Source: Arthrobacter sp. cf158 (lineage in GTDB: Bacteria; Actinomycetota; Actinomycetes; Actinomycetales; Micrococcaceae). Taken from it: a stretch of DNA of 64,000 nt. The DNA lies in contig NZ_FNNR01000008.1 in assembly GCF_900106835.1 (NCBI RefSeq), forward strand, positions 62,001 through 126,000, in the 5' to 3' direction. A program made the position numbers and the translations under genes. How positions within the stretch are numbered: position 1 is the stretch's first letter; every line of letters begins with the position of its first letter. Shown one piece after another: positions 43,364-51,897 of this stretch. The notes beneath the pieces were generated by a model. It made no database searches. It was not told the DNA's origin and saw nothing but the letters and a program-made list of their open reading frames with translations.

Positions 43364-44319
43364 GCACGTACACAACAGAGGAGTCCACGGTGAAAGTTGC
43401 AGCGGCAGTCGACGCCCCCTCGGTCGAGCGCCTGAGCTCATTGGACACCCTCGAGTCCGAAGCCATCCACATCATCCGCGAGGTTGTTGCTGAGTTCGAG
43501 AAGCCTGCGCTGCTGTTCTCCGGCGGCAAGGATTCCGTGGTCATGCTGCACCTGGCCACCAAGGCGTTCTGGCCGGGCAAGGTTCCGTTTCCGGTCCTCC
43601 ACGTGGACACCGGCCACAACTTCCCTGAGGTCATCGACTTCCGTGACCGCACTGTTGAGCGCCTGGGGCTGAAGCTGGTTGTTGGCTCAGTCCAGGAATT
43701 CATCGACCGCGGCGAGTTGGCTGAGCGCGCCGATGGCACACGCAACCCGTTGCAGACCGTTCCGCTGCTGGACGCGATCCAGAAGAACAAGTTCGACGCC
43801 GTGTTCGGCGGCGGCCGTCGCGACGAGGACAAGGCCCGCGCCAAGGAGCGCATCCTTAGCCTCCGTGACGAGTTCGGCCAGTGGGACCCGCGCAACCAGC
43901 GCCCCGAGCTGTGGAACCTGTACAACGGCCGCCACACCGTGGGCCAGCACGTCCGTGCGTTCCCCATCAGCAACTGGACCGAGTTGGACATCTGGCGCTA
44001 CATCGAGCGCGAGAACATCGAGCTTCCCAGCCTGTACTACGCCCACGAGCGTGAAGTCTTCGCCCGCGACGGTATGTGGCGCGCCGTGGGTGAGGTTTCC
44101 CAGCCGCTGCCCAACGAGGACGTCATCACCAAGCTGGTCCGTTACCGCACGGTGGGAGACATGTCCTGCACCGGTGCAGTCGAGTCCGACGCACGCACTG
44201 TGGCCGACGTCGTTGTTGAAGTCGCTGCCTCCACCCTGACCGAACGTGGCGCCACCCGAGCAGATGACCGCATCTCCGAGGCAGCCATGGAAGACCGCAA
44301 GAAGGACGGCTACTTCTAA
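43360..44319 (+). CDS. cysD: Sulfate adenylyltransferase subunit 2
   Basis: A 319-residue ATP-sulfurylase catalytic subunit. The PP-loop is ALLFSGGKDSVVML, followed by HVDTGHNFPEV, GGGRRDEDKARAKERI and the C-terminal RTVGDMSCTG. It activates sulfate to APS together with CysN. The ATG at 43360 overlaps the cysH stop (ATGA) and is preferred to an ATG at 43345. Confidence 0.95.
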   Translation: MSTYTTEESTVKVAAAVDAPSVERLSSLDTLESEAIHIIREVVAEFEKPALLFSGGKDSVVMLHLATKAFWPGKVPFPVLHVDTGHNFPEVIDFRDRTVERLGLKLVVGSVQEFIDRGELAERADGTRNPLQTVPLLDAIQKNKFDAVFGGGRRDEDKARAKERILSLRDEFGQWDPRNQRPELWNLYNGRHTVGQHVRAFPISNWTELDIWRYIERENIELPSLYYAHEREVFARDGMWRAVGEVSQPLPNEDVITKLVRYRTVGDMSCTGAVESDARTVADVVVEVAASTLTERGATRADDRISEAAMEDRKKDGYF

Positions 44320-45723
44320 ATGAGCACCGAAACTTTGGCTGCCGGGCTGGAAACAGCCCTGCCCACCACACTCTTTCGCTTTGCAACCGCCGGTTCGGTG
44401 GACGACGGCAAGTCCACTTTGGTGGGCCGTCTCCTTCACGACTCCAAGGCGATTCTTGCTGACACGCTCGACGCCGTTGCCCGCACCTCTGCGGACCGCG
44501 GCTTCGGTGGAGAAAAGGGCGGCATCGACCTCGCCCTCCTGACTGACGGCCTGCGTGCCGAGCGTGAACAGGGCATCACCATCGATGTCGCTTACCGCTA
44601 CTTCGCCACGGACCGCCGCAGCTTCATCCTGGCGGACTGCCCCGGCCACGTTCAGTACACCAAGAACACGGTGACCGGCGCGTCCACTGCGGATGCCGTC
44701 GTCGTACTCATTGACGCCCGCAAGGGTGTGCTGGAGCAGACCCGCCGGCACCTGTCCGTGCTGCAACTGCTTCGCGTTGCTCACGTCATTGTGGCGGTCA
44801 ACAAGATCGACCTGGTGGACTTCAGCGAGCAGGTGTTCCGCGACATCGAAGCGGACGTGCAGAAGGTTGCCCGCGAGCTTGGCCTGGGATCCGACGGAGT
44901 CGCTGACCTGCTGGTGGTGCCGGTGTCGGCCCTTGATGGCGACAACGTGGTGGACCGCTCTGAGCGCACCCCTTGGTACACGGGCCCGGCACTGCTGGAG
45001 GTCCTCGAAACCCTCCCTGCTGCTGACGAGCTTGAGGCTGAACTGGAGAGCTTCCGCTTCCCAGTGCAGCTGGTGATCCGCCCGCAGGGCGCCCTGGCTC
45101 CCGATGCTGTTGCTGGCGGGCTCGATGTGGAGGCGTACCGCGATTACCGCGCATACGCAGGCCAAATCACTGAGGGCTCGGTGAAGGTTGGCGACGAAGT
45201 TTCCGTGATCAGCCCGGGCCATGAGCCGCGCACCACCACGGTGATCGGCATCGACTTCGCCGGCCAATCGCTGGACGAGGCAGCTGCTCCGCAGTCGGTG
45301 GCTGTTCGGCTGGCTGATGAGATCGACATCGCCCGCGGAGACACCATCGCCGCCGCCGGAACGGTCCGCGAAAGCACTGCTGACCTGTATGCGTCGCTCG
45401 CATGGCTTTCACCGAAGCCGCTCCGTGAAGGTCAGAAGGTCCTGGTGAAGCACGGCACGCGCACGGTCCAGGCACTGGTCCGCAACGTCACCGGCAAGCT
45501 GGACCTGGCCACGTTCAACGTGGAGCCTGCGTCCAACCTGGAACTCAACGACATCGGCCACGCACAATTACGCCTGTCCGCTCCGTTGCCGTTGGAGAAC
45601 TACCTGCACCACCGCCGCACCGGTGCCTTCCTGGTGATCGACCCCATCGACGGCAATACCCTTGCCGCCGGACTTGTGAAGGACCACCCGGGCGACCACG
45701 AAGACGAACGTTACGTCATCTAG
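44320..45723 (+). CDS. cysN: Sulfate adenylyltransferase subunit 1 (GTPase)
   Basis: A 467-residue EF-Tu-like GTPase that drives APS formation. G motifs: GSVDDGKSTLVGRLLHD (G1), REQGITIDVAYR (G2), DCPGH (G3) and NKID (G4). Domains 2 and 3 follow. The length shows there is no C-terminal APS-kinase (CysC) domain, unlike NodQ-type fusions. The ATG directly follows the cysD TAA. A strong terminator follows 17 bases after the stop. Confidence 0.95.
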   Translation: MSTETLAAGLETALPTTLFRFATAGSVDDGKSTLVGRLLHDSKAILADTLDAVARTSADRGFGGEKGGIDLALLTDGLRAEREQGITIDVAYRYFATDRRSFILADCPGHVQYTKNTVTGASTADAVVVLIDARKGVLEQTRRHLSVLQLLRVAHVIVAVNKIDLVDFSEQVFRDIEADVQKVARELGLGSDGVADLLVVPVSALDGDNVVDRSERTPWYTGPALLEVLETLPAADELEAELESFRFPVQLVIRPQGALAPDAVAGGLDVEAYRDYRAYAGQITEGSVKVGDEVSVISPGHEPRTTTVIGIDFAGQSLDEAAAPQSVAVRLADEIDIARGDTIAAAGTVRESTADLYASLAWLSPKPLREGQKVLVKHGTRTVQALVRNVTGKLDLATFNVEPASNLELNDIGHAQLRLSAPLPLENYLHHRRTGAFLVIDPIDGNTLAAGLVKDHPGDHEDERYVI

Positions 45724-45739
45724 GGTCACACGTAGTCAC

Positions 45740-45808
45740 AAAACCGCAGCTTGTTCGCGACTCCTCACGTTGTACGGCGGGATTCGAACAAGCTGCGGTT
45801 TTCTTTTT
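45740..45808 (+). terminator. Perfect 18-bp terminator hairpin, directly before the next gene
   Basis: AAAACCGCAGCTTGTTCG (45740-45757) pairs with its exact inverse at 45785-45802, 27-base loop, followed by CTTTTT. The next gene's ribosome site begins at 45809, so the hairpin may act as an attenuator as well as an end for cysN. Confidence 0.9.
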
Positions 45809-45818
45809 GGAAGGCCGC

Positions 45819-46772
45819 ATGCCACAGAACACCACCCTCAGCACGCTCCTCAACGCCGGCACGGACCTGGTCCTGGACGGCGCCTTGGCCACCGAACTGG
45901 AGGCCCACGGCTGCGATCTTGAGGATCCGTTGTGGTCGGCCAAGGTCCTGCTGGAGCAGCCACACCTGATCAAACAGGTCCACCGCGACTACTTCGACGC
46001 CGGTGCCTCTGTGGCCATCACGGCCAGTTACCAGGCGACACCGCAGGGTTTTGCGCAGCGCGGATTGTCCGTTGATGAGTCGTTGGAGCTGGTGGCTTTG
46101 AGCGCCCGGTTGGCGGACGAAGCACGGCAGGAAGCCTTGGCGGAGGGCACTGCGAATGGCCCCCTGCTGGTGGCCGGATCAGTTGGTCCCTACGGCGCCT
46201 ACCTCGCCGATGGCTCCGAATACCGGGGTGATTACACGCTTTCAGCAGCGGAATTCCGGGATTTCCACCGGCCACGCATAGCCGCGCTGGTGGAGGCCGG
46301 TGCGGATTTCCTGGCGTGCGAGACCCTGCCGTCGTACGCCGAAGCGGAGGCGCTGTTGGCGCTCGTGGCGGAGTTCGACGTCGAATCCTGGTTTACGTTC
46401 ACGCTGCGCGACAGCGGCCACATCAGTGACGGAACCCCTATTGCGGACGTGGCTGCGCTGCTCAGCACGGAACCGCGAGTGGCCGCCGTCGGGGTTAATT
46501 GCGTGCCACTGGAACTGGTCACCGAAGCGCTGGACACCCTGCAGAGGTCCTCGAACAAGCCGCTGGTGGCGTACCCGAATTCAGGGGAAATCTACGATGC
46601 TGCGAGCAAGACGTGGAGCCCGGCAGAAGGGGTTCAGGGGAGCGGGACCCTGGCCGGCAACGCCGGTGTTTGGCGGGGTATTGGAGCCCGTCTCATAGGT
46701 GGGTGCTGCCGCACAACTCCGCGCGACATTGAAGGCCTGGCAGCGAATATGACGTCAGGTGACCCTGCATGA
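45819..46772 (+). CDS. mmuM: Homocysteine S-methyltransferase
   Basis: A 317-residue zinc methyltransferase making methionine from homocysteine with S-methylmethionine or SAM as donor. The Zn ligands are in GVNCVPLE and GGCCRTTPRD. The N-terminal LVLDGALATELEAHGCDLEDPLWS is the family opening. ATG 45819 is chosen over TTG 45807; GGAAGG at 45809-45814 is well spaced. It starts only 10 bases after the T tract of the cysN terminator, so expression must come from read-through or from a promoter inside the hairpin region. Confidence 0.92.
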   Translation: MPQNTTLSTLLNAGTDLVLDGALATELEAHGCDLEDPLWSAKVLLEQPHLIKQVHRDYFDAGASVAITASYQATPQGFAQRGLSVDESLELVALSARLADEARQEALAEGTANGPLLVAGSVGPYGAYLADGSEYRGDYTLSAAEFRDFHRPRIAALVEAGADFLACETLPSYAEAEALLALVAEFDVESWFTFTLRDSGHISDGTPIADVAALLSTEPRVAAVGVNCVPLELVTEALDTLQRSSNKPLVAYPNSGEIYDAASKTWSPAEGVQGSGTLAGNAGVWRGIGARLIGGCCRTTPRDIEGLAANMTSGDPA

Positions 46773-46926
46773 ACCTTGGTTTCTACGGGATTGAAGCGGA
46801 AATATGACAGTCCCTACTGTGAACACATGACCTCTCCGGAATGGTCCTTCCTTGCCCACCACGGGCGATGTTACGGGGCCTAATCTTCGCCCCACCTCGC
46901 ATCCCACATTTCATAAGGACCCCCCC

Positions 46927-48078
46927 ATGGCAAACACACCCGAGTCACAGAAACCCGATTCCGGTACCACCCGCATCGTCGCCGGTGAGACCGCACCCAA
47001 GCCCAAGCGCCGCCGCACCCTGGAGATCGGCCTGGCCGTCGGCCTCGTGCTGCTGATCGGAGCAGGCGCAGCAGTGGCCTCCGCTGTCTCGCAAAACAAC
47101 CAGGCCGCACCGGCTCCTGCCACGACTCCCGCAGCGGAACTCAAGCTGGGCTACTTCAGCAACGTCACCCACGGACCGGCGCTGGTAGGTACCAGCAAGG
47201 GCATCATCGCCAAGGAACTGGGCGAGACCAAGCTCAGCACGCAGATCTTCAACGCGGGCCCCGCCGCGATCGAAGCTTTGAACGCCGGCGCCATCGACGC
47301 CACCTACATCGGCCCCAACCCCGCCATCAACTCGTTCGTCAAGAGCAACGGTGAGTCCATCAGCATCATCGCCGGTGCTGCTTCGGGCGGCGCCCAACTG
47401 GTGGTCAAGCCGGAGATCAACTCCGCAGCCGACCTCAAGGGCAAGGTCCTCAGCTCACCTCAGCTCGGTGGCACGCAGGACGTGGCACTCCGTGCCTGGT
47501 TGGGCGATCAGGGCTTCAAGACCAACACCGATGGCAGCGGCGACGTCAACATCAACCCCACCGAAAACGCCCAGTCGCTGAAGCTCTTCCAGGACGGAAA
47601 GCTCGACGGCGCGTGGTTGCCTGAGCCGTGGGCCTCCCGCCTGGTGCTCGAAGCCGGAGCGAAGGTGCTGGTGGATGAGAAGGACCTGTGGGAAAACGGT
47701 GACTTCACCACCACCATCCTGATCGTGAACAAGAAGTTCGCTGCCGAACACCCGGAGACCGTGAAGGCGCTCCTCAAGGGCCACGTGGAGTCCGTGAACT
47801 GGCTCAACTCGGCATCCGCTGAGGAGAAGGCAACCACCATCAACGCTGTCCTCAAGGACACGGCCGGCAAGCCGCTTCCCGCAAATGTGATCGAACGTGC
47901 ACTCCAGAACATCAAGTTCACCACTGATCCGCTCGCCGGAACGTACAAGAAGCTGCTGGATGACGGCGTCAAGGCCGGCACCACCAAGCAGGCTGACATC
48001 AATGGCATCTTCGACCTCCGCACCTTGAACGAGGTGGAGGGCAAGAAGACCTCCGCTGCCGGTCTCGGCCAGGACTAA
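46927..48078 (+). CDS. Sulfonate/taurine-type ABC transporter substrate-binding protein
   Basis: A 383-residue binding protein. A charged N-terminus (KPKRRRTLE) precedes one hydrophobic helix (residues ~39-62) that lacks a lipobox, so it is probably a membrane-anchored or uncleaved exported protein. The mature domain follows SsuA/TauA/NrtA patterns: LKLGYFSNVTHGPALVGTSKGII, AGAIDATYIGPNPAINSF and LDGAWLPEPWASRLV. Context beside the cys operon supports an organosulfur ligand, but nitrate- or thiamine-precursor-type ligands are related. ATG 46927 is chosen because an earlier ATG at 46852 gives a shadow-like extension. Confidence 0.85.
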   Translation: MANTPESQKPDSGTTRIVAGETAPKPKRRRTLEIGLAVGLVLLIGAGAAVASAVSQNNQAAPAPATTPAAELKLGYFSNVTHGPALVGTSKGIIAKELGETKLSTQIFNAGPAAIEALNAGAIDATYIGPNPAINSFVKSNGESISIIAGAASGGAQLVVKPEINSAADLKGKVLSSPQLGGTQDVALRAWLGDQGFKTNTDGSGDVNINPTENAQSLKLFQDGKLDGAWLPEPWASRLVLEAGAKVLVDEKDLWENGDFTTTILIVNKKFAAEHPETVKALLKGHVESVNWLNSASAEEKATTINAVLKDTAGKPLPANVIERALQNIKFTTDPLAGTYKKLLDDGVKAGTTKQADINGIFDLRTLNEVEGKKTSAAGLGQD

Positions 48079-48091
48079 GCAGTAACAGGCT

Positions 48092-48128
48092 GGTCCGCTT
48101 CCCCTCCTATTGACCGGGGGAGCGGACC
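48092..48128 (+). terminator. Intercistronic hairpin between binding protein and ATPase
   Basis: GGTCCGCTTCCCC (48092-48104) pairs with GGGGGAGCGGACC (48116-48128) with one G:U pair, followed by GGCCTTT. Probably attenuates expression downstream of the binding protein. Confidence 0.7.
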
Positions 48129-48175
48129 GGCCTTTAGCCATATCAGCTCTACAAATCAACACGAAGGACGGGACC

Positions 48176-48907
48176 ATGCCAGTCGTACTCGAGAACCTGG
48201 GCAAGCGCTTCGGCGACGGCGCCCCGGTGCTGGACGACGTCAACGCCACCATCGCGCAGGGCGAGTTCGTTGCCCTCCTCGGTGCGTCAGGCTGCGGCAA
48301 GTCCACCCTGCTGAACATCATGGCAGGACTGGAAAAGCCGACGTCGGGCGCCCTTGAAGTCCCCAGCGACGGTGCCGCCTTCATGTTCCAGGACGCATCG
48401 CTGTTCCCGTGGCTGACCGCGCGTGGCAACATCGAGCTGGCTTTGCAGTTGGCGGACAAGACCAGCACCAAGGCGAGCCGGCGTGAACGCGCCACCGAAC
48501 TGTTGGAGCTTGTCCACCTCGGTGGCGCAGGGGACAAGCGTCCGCATGAACTCTCGGGCGGCATGCGGCAGCGCGTTGCCCTGGCTCGTTCTTTGGCTCA
48601 GGATCGGCAGCTGCTGTTGATGGATGAGCCGTTTGCTGCGCTAGATGCGATCACCCGCGACCTTCTCCATGATGAGCTTGAACGGATTTGGAAGGAAACC
48701 GGCCGGACCATCGTGTTCGTGACCCACAACGTCCGCGAAGCTGTCCGCCTCGGCCAGCGGGTGCTGCTCCTGTCCTCGCGTCCCGGCCGCGTGGTGGCTG
48801 AATGGAACGTCACCGAGGAACACCGTACCGATGCTGGTCGAGCCGGGGAGCTGACCGGCGTCATTACCCGCCGTCTTCGCGAGGAGATCCGCCGCCATGC
48901 CAAGTAA
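48176..48907 (+). CDS. Sulfonate-type ABC transporter ATP-binding protein
   Basis: A 243-residue SsuB/TauB-type ATPase: Walker A GASGCGKSTLL, signature LSGGMRQRVALARSL, Walker B LLLMDEPFAALD, and switch VTHNVREAV. The MFQDASLFPWLT Q-loop is typical of the nitrate/sulfonate/bicarbonate group. Start ATG 48176 with AAGGACGGG upstream. It overlaps the permease gene by 11 bases. Confidence 0.92.
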   Translation: MPVVLENLGKRFGDGAPVLDDVNATIAQGEFVALLGASGCGKSTLLNIMAGLEKPTSGALEVPSDGAAFMFQDASLFPWLTARGNIELALQLADKTSTKASRRERATELLELVHLGGAGDKRPHELSGGMRQRVALARSLAQDRQLLLMDEPFAALDAITRDLLHDELERIWKETGRTIVFVTHNVREAVRLGQRVLLLSSRPGRVVAEWNVTEEHRTDAGRAGELTGVITRRLREEIRRHAK

Positions 48908-49841
48908 CCCCATCACCACCGAAGAGCGGACGCTTCCCGTGACCGAATCCAAAGAGCACATCACCTCGCCGTCGCTGAAGGGCAACGCCTCCGAACTCCG
49001 CGATCTTGAAGCCGGCCTGGACAACCTCCAATCTGACACGGGCCGCAAGCACGGTATTGAGTGGAAGCGTGTGCTGCTTCCAATCGCCGCATTGGTGATT
49101 CTCATCCTTGCGTGGCAGTTCTATGTTTCGCTGGGCCTCAAGCGTCGCGACCAAGTACCGGGGCCGTTGGATGTGCTGAACCAGCTGGTTCTGCTCTGGA
49201 GTGAAGGCAAGGTCCAGGAATCAGTGTGGACCTCGCTGCAGCGTGGTGTGATCGGCTTCCTGATCTCGGTGGTCATCGCAACGCCGGTTGGCTTGATCCT
49301 GGCCCAGGTAGCACCCTTGCGCCGTGCGTTTGGTCCGCTCATTTCCGGGCTGCAGGTTCTTCCGTCCGTGGCATGGGTTCCCGCAGCCATCATCTGGTTC
49401 GGCCTCACCGATGCCACCGTTTACTTTGTGGTGTTCATGGGCGCCATTCCGTCGATCATCAACGGGCTCATCTCCGGCGTGGACCAGATCCCGCCGCAGT
49501 ATCGCAGCGTGGGCACCGTCCTTGGTGCGAACAGGCTCCAAATGGCGTTGCAGATTGTCCTCCCAGCGGCGCTTCCCGGCTACATCGGGGGCCTGAAGCA
49601 GGGCTGGGCGTTCTCCTGGCGCTCGCTCATGGCCGCCGAAATCATTGCCGTGGGCGGCACCATCGGGTTCGGGCTCGGTTCGCTTCTTGATCAGGGCCGC
49701 GTCTTGTCCGACATGGCAATCGTGATGGCCGCGATCCTGCTGATCCTTGCGGTGGGCATCCTGATTGAGCTGCTGGTGTTCGGGCCGATCGAGAAGCGTC
49801 TGCTGCAGCGCCGGGGTTTGCTGGCGGGCAGCTCGCGCTAA
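48897..49841 (+). CDS. Sulfonate-type ABC transporter permease
   Basis: A 314-residue SsuC/TauC-type permease with about six helices after a ~60-residue hydrophilic N-terminus, longer than usual for the family. The transmembrane core includes VWTSLQRGVIGFLISVVIATPVG, the family segment LPSVAWVPAAIIWFGLTDATVYFV, and the EAA-like loop RSVGTVLGANRLQMALQIVLPAALP. It completes the importer. An internal ATG at 48939 could be an alternative start; 48897 is kept because of the translational overlap. Confidence 0.9.
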   Translation: MPSNPITTEERTLPVTESKEHITSPSLKGNASELRDLEAGLDNLQSDTGRKHGIEWKRVLLPIAALVILILAWQFYVSLGLKRRDQVPGPLDVLNQLVLLWSEGKVQESVWTSLQRGVIGFLISVVIATPVGLILAQVAPLRRAFGPLISGLQVLPSVAWVPAAIIWFGLTDATVYFVVFMGAIPSIINGLISGVDQIPPQYRSVGTVLGANRLQMALQIVLPAALPGYIGGLKQGWAFSWRSLMAAEIIAVGGTIGFGLGSLLDQGRVLSDMAIVMAAILLILAVGILIELLVFGPIEKRLLQRRGLLAGSSR

Positions 49842-49937
49842 CCGGATCTGGTTTCACACCGGACGAGATGCTACGTTTCGACCAGCCTTTGCATATGGGG
49901 GAGGCGATTCCGGGAATCGTGTTAAGGGTGGCAGGTC

Positions 49938-50477
49938 ATGACCAGGCAGCAAAGAATGCTGGTGTCGGTTGCTGTAGCTGCACTGCTTGCCGTCACGTCG
50001 TGTGCAGCGCCGGCACCGCAGCCCGACGCGGAAGCGAAGGGCGCTGTTCAGTCTCTTATCGAGCGGGCCATCGACCGTAGAAATCATCAAGTTGTCACAG
50101 GGTTCTCCTCCACCAAGGATGAGATCAGTATGGATTTCGTCCCGGCGGCAATTGAGGGTATCGAGCTTGAGTACCGAAAACTCCACCAACGCAGGGACGC
50201 GATTGCTCCCTATGGCGTCCTTTTGACGGACACCGGCTCGGAGATCACCATCAAGAAATTCACCATCACCCAAACCGGCGCCAAGGTTGAGATCTCGGAG
50301 CAGACACAGCTGGAACACGGTCCGGTGAACGGCGTGCAAGGCCCCGGCGAGTGGTACGTATACGACCAAACCGTTGAGCTTGAGAGGACCGGCGACGCGT
50401 GGAAGATCAGCAGTATCGCCCCTGAAAATCCGGGCAAGCCATACCCGACGACAGTTGTTGATCCAGACACGATTTAG
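49938..50477 (+). CDS. Lipoprotein of unknown function
   Basis: A 179-residue exported lipoprotein: signal peptide with lipobox VTSC (Cys ~22), then an alpha/beta domain resembling general NTF2-like or nuclear-transport-like folds in pattern (AVQSLIERAIDRRNHQVV, EWYVYDQTVELERTGDAWKISSI), although no family is claimed. No further cysteines. It is monocistronic and converges on the DUF305 gene across a terminator. Confidence 0.7.
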   Translation: MTRQQRMLVSVAVAALLAVTSCAAPAPQPDAEAKGAVQSLIERAIDRRNHQVVTGFSSTKDEISMDFVPAAIEGIELEYRKLHQRRDAIAPYGVLLTDTGSEITIKKFTITQTGAKVEISEQTQLEHGPVNGVQGPGEWYVYDQTVELERTGDAWKISSIAPENPGKPYPTTVVDPDTI

Positions 50478-50529
50478 GCCCTCGGCACTAAGCGTCGACC
50501 GTTGCATAACGTCGACTTCCGGACGGCGC

Positions 50530-50569
50530 GCAAGGGCTCGACGGCGACCTCCCGCCGTCGAGCCTTTGC
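50530..50569. terminator. Bidirectional terminator
   Basis: GCAAGGGCTCGACGGCG / CGCCGTCGAGCCTTTGC with a 6-base loop; lies between convergent genes. Confidence 0.8.
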
Positions 50570-50586
50570 GTCACCAGACGGTGAGG

Positions 50587-51204
50587 TTAGAGTCCCGTCA
50601 GCAGATCCCGCATTTCCCGAATCTCTGCTTCCTGCGCCGTGACGATGTCCTTGCCTAGCTGGACAGCCTCAAGGTTCTTGCCCTGGGCTACTTCGGCTTT
50701 GGCCATGGTCACGGCACCTTCGTGATGCGCGATCATCTGCGTCAGGAAGAGCTTGGCCGCTTCCACGCCTTGGGCTTCCCTGAGCTTCTGCAGGTCCGCC
50801 TCGCTCAGCATGCCCTCCATGCCGTGGCCGCCATGCCCGGAAGATCCCATGACAGGCACATTCCAGCTGTTCAGCCAACCGGTCATCTTCTCGATTTCGG
50901 GTGCCTGCGCGTTTTTGATCTTCACTGCCAAGGCAGTGATTGCGGGCGGGATGTCAGCCTTTGCCAGCATGACGTCGGACATCTCCACTGCTTGGGAGTG
51001 ATGGGGGATCATCAATTGGGCGAACATGGTGTCTGCGGCGTTGTGCCCGGCGTCGCTGCTGTTCGCAGAGGGGCTGATGGAAGTGCCGGAACTTCCATGG
51101 TTCATGCCCGGCATGGAACCGGAGCCGGAGTTGGAAGCACAACCAGCCAGGGCAAGCAGACCTGCGAGAGCCGCTCCGGTCACAGTGAAGTGAGTTCTGT
51201 TCAT
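50587..51204 (-). CDS. DUF305 family lipoprotein
   Basis: A 205-residue exported lipoprotein (lipobox LAGC) with a Met/His-rich linker (SMPGMNHGSSG, GHGGHGMEGM) and two DUF305 four-helix halves, each with the hallmark motif: MFAQLMIPHHSQAVEM and FLTQMIAHHEGAVTMA. DUF305 proteins are ferritin-like helical bundles, some of which bind copper (CopM). AAAGGA precedes the ATG. It forms a probable metal-stress pair with the DUF6153 gene upstream on the same strand. Confidence 0.88.
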   Translation of the reverse strand: MNRTHFTVTGAALAGLLALAGCASNSGSGSMPGMNHGSSGTSISPSANSSDAGHNAADTMFAQLMIPHHSQAVEMSDVMLAKADIPPAITALAVKIKNAQAPEIEKMTGWLNSWNVPVMGSSGHGGHGMEGMLSEADLQKLREAQGVEAAKLFLTQMIAHHEGAVTMAKAEVAQGKNLEAVQLGKDIVTAQEAEIREMRDLLTGL

Positions 51205-51310
51205 GAGTAAAAGTCCTTTGCATTTCGGGCGGCGGTGATAGTCAGCCGCCCGGTAGTCAGCAGATGGTGAATGGATGTACGGTCCCGGCTGTTACCGGAC
51301 CATCCAGTGC

Positions 51311-51748
51311 TCACGTACGGCTGATGCAGAGTTGCCCGGGTGTAGGACCGTGGGGTTGGTAGGACCAGGACGGAAAAATGGTGGGCAGTTCCCACGATGC
51401 AGGGGTGACTTCGCCTGTCGTGCCGGGCGGGGGAGCGCTCAGGGAAGCTGTTGTGAGGGATGGAATGCAACTGGCAGCCTGAGTGCAGGAGCAGCTTCCA
51501 AACTCCGTGCCGCGATCGTCGGCAGCCGAGGCAGCGCTCACCTCATGAGAAGGGCCGTGCGCGTGGTGGGATGAGGAGGTGCTCACTAGGGGTGATGCCG
51601 CATGAGACCCATGCGTTCCCCCTGCCCCATGCGGACCGCTGATGATGTGCATTCCGAATATGCCCGCAATGACGGCCGTTACCAGAAGTAGAAGCAACGC
51701 CCGCCCGACGACGGCGGCAAGAGCTTGAGGGGACAGCTGCTTGCTCAT
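51311..51748 (-). CDS. DUF6153-like membrane protein
   Basis: A 145-residue protein with one N-terminal membrane helix (ALLLLLVTAVIAGIFGMHIISG) followed by a His/Ser/Gly-rich outward segment (HGAGGTHGSHAA, SSSHHAHGPSHE) and three cysteines (SCSCTQAASC), suited to metal binding. The family assignment rests on the FGMH helix end and composition. A CsoR-like operator lies 40 bases upstream and the next gene on the strand encodes a DUF305 protein, which suggests copper-responsive expression. Confidence 0.65.
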   Translation of the reverse strand: MSKQLSPQALAAVVGRALLLLLVTAVIAGIFGMHIISGPHGAGGTHGSHAASPLVSTSSSHHAHGPSHEVSAASAADDRGTEFGSCSCTQAASCIPSLTTASLSAPPPGTTGEVTPASWELPTIFPSWSYQPHGPTPGQLCISRT

Positions 51749-51787
51749 GATGCTTCACCACCTTCGTCCACTTCCAGGGCCTCCAGC

Positions 51788-51804
51788 ATACCCCGGTAGG
51801 GTAT
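51788..51804. promoter_or_regulatory. CsoR-like operator
   Basis: ATACCC-N5-GGGTAT (extended GCATACCC...GGGTATAC) resembles the G/C-tract palindromes bound by CsoR-type copper sensors. It precedes the DUF6153/DUF305 genes. Confidence 0.55.
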
Positions 51805-51885
51805 ACATGAGCGATTCTTTTTCTGGCAGCACTCCTTATCCTGGGCAATCCTCCGCTTTACGCTGCGCCTTTGCGCCTCGCGGCC

Positions 51886-51891
51886 TAGAAT
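51886..51891 (+). promoter_or_regulatory. Putative leaderless -10 box
   Basis: TAGAAT, 6 bases, ATG 51898. Confidence 0.5.
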
Positions 51892-51897
51892 CGTCGA

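Noticed and set aside
43687..45267. 526-codon minus-strand frame
   Set aside because: Antisense to cysD/cysN, which have complete motifs.
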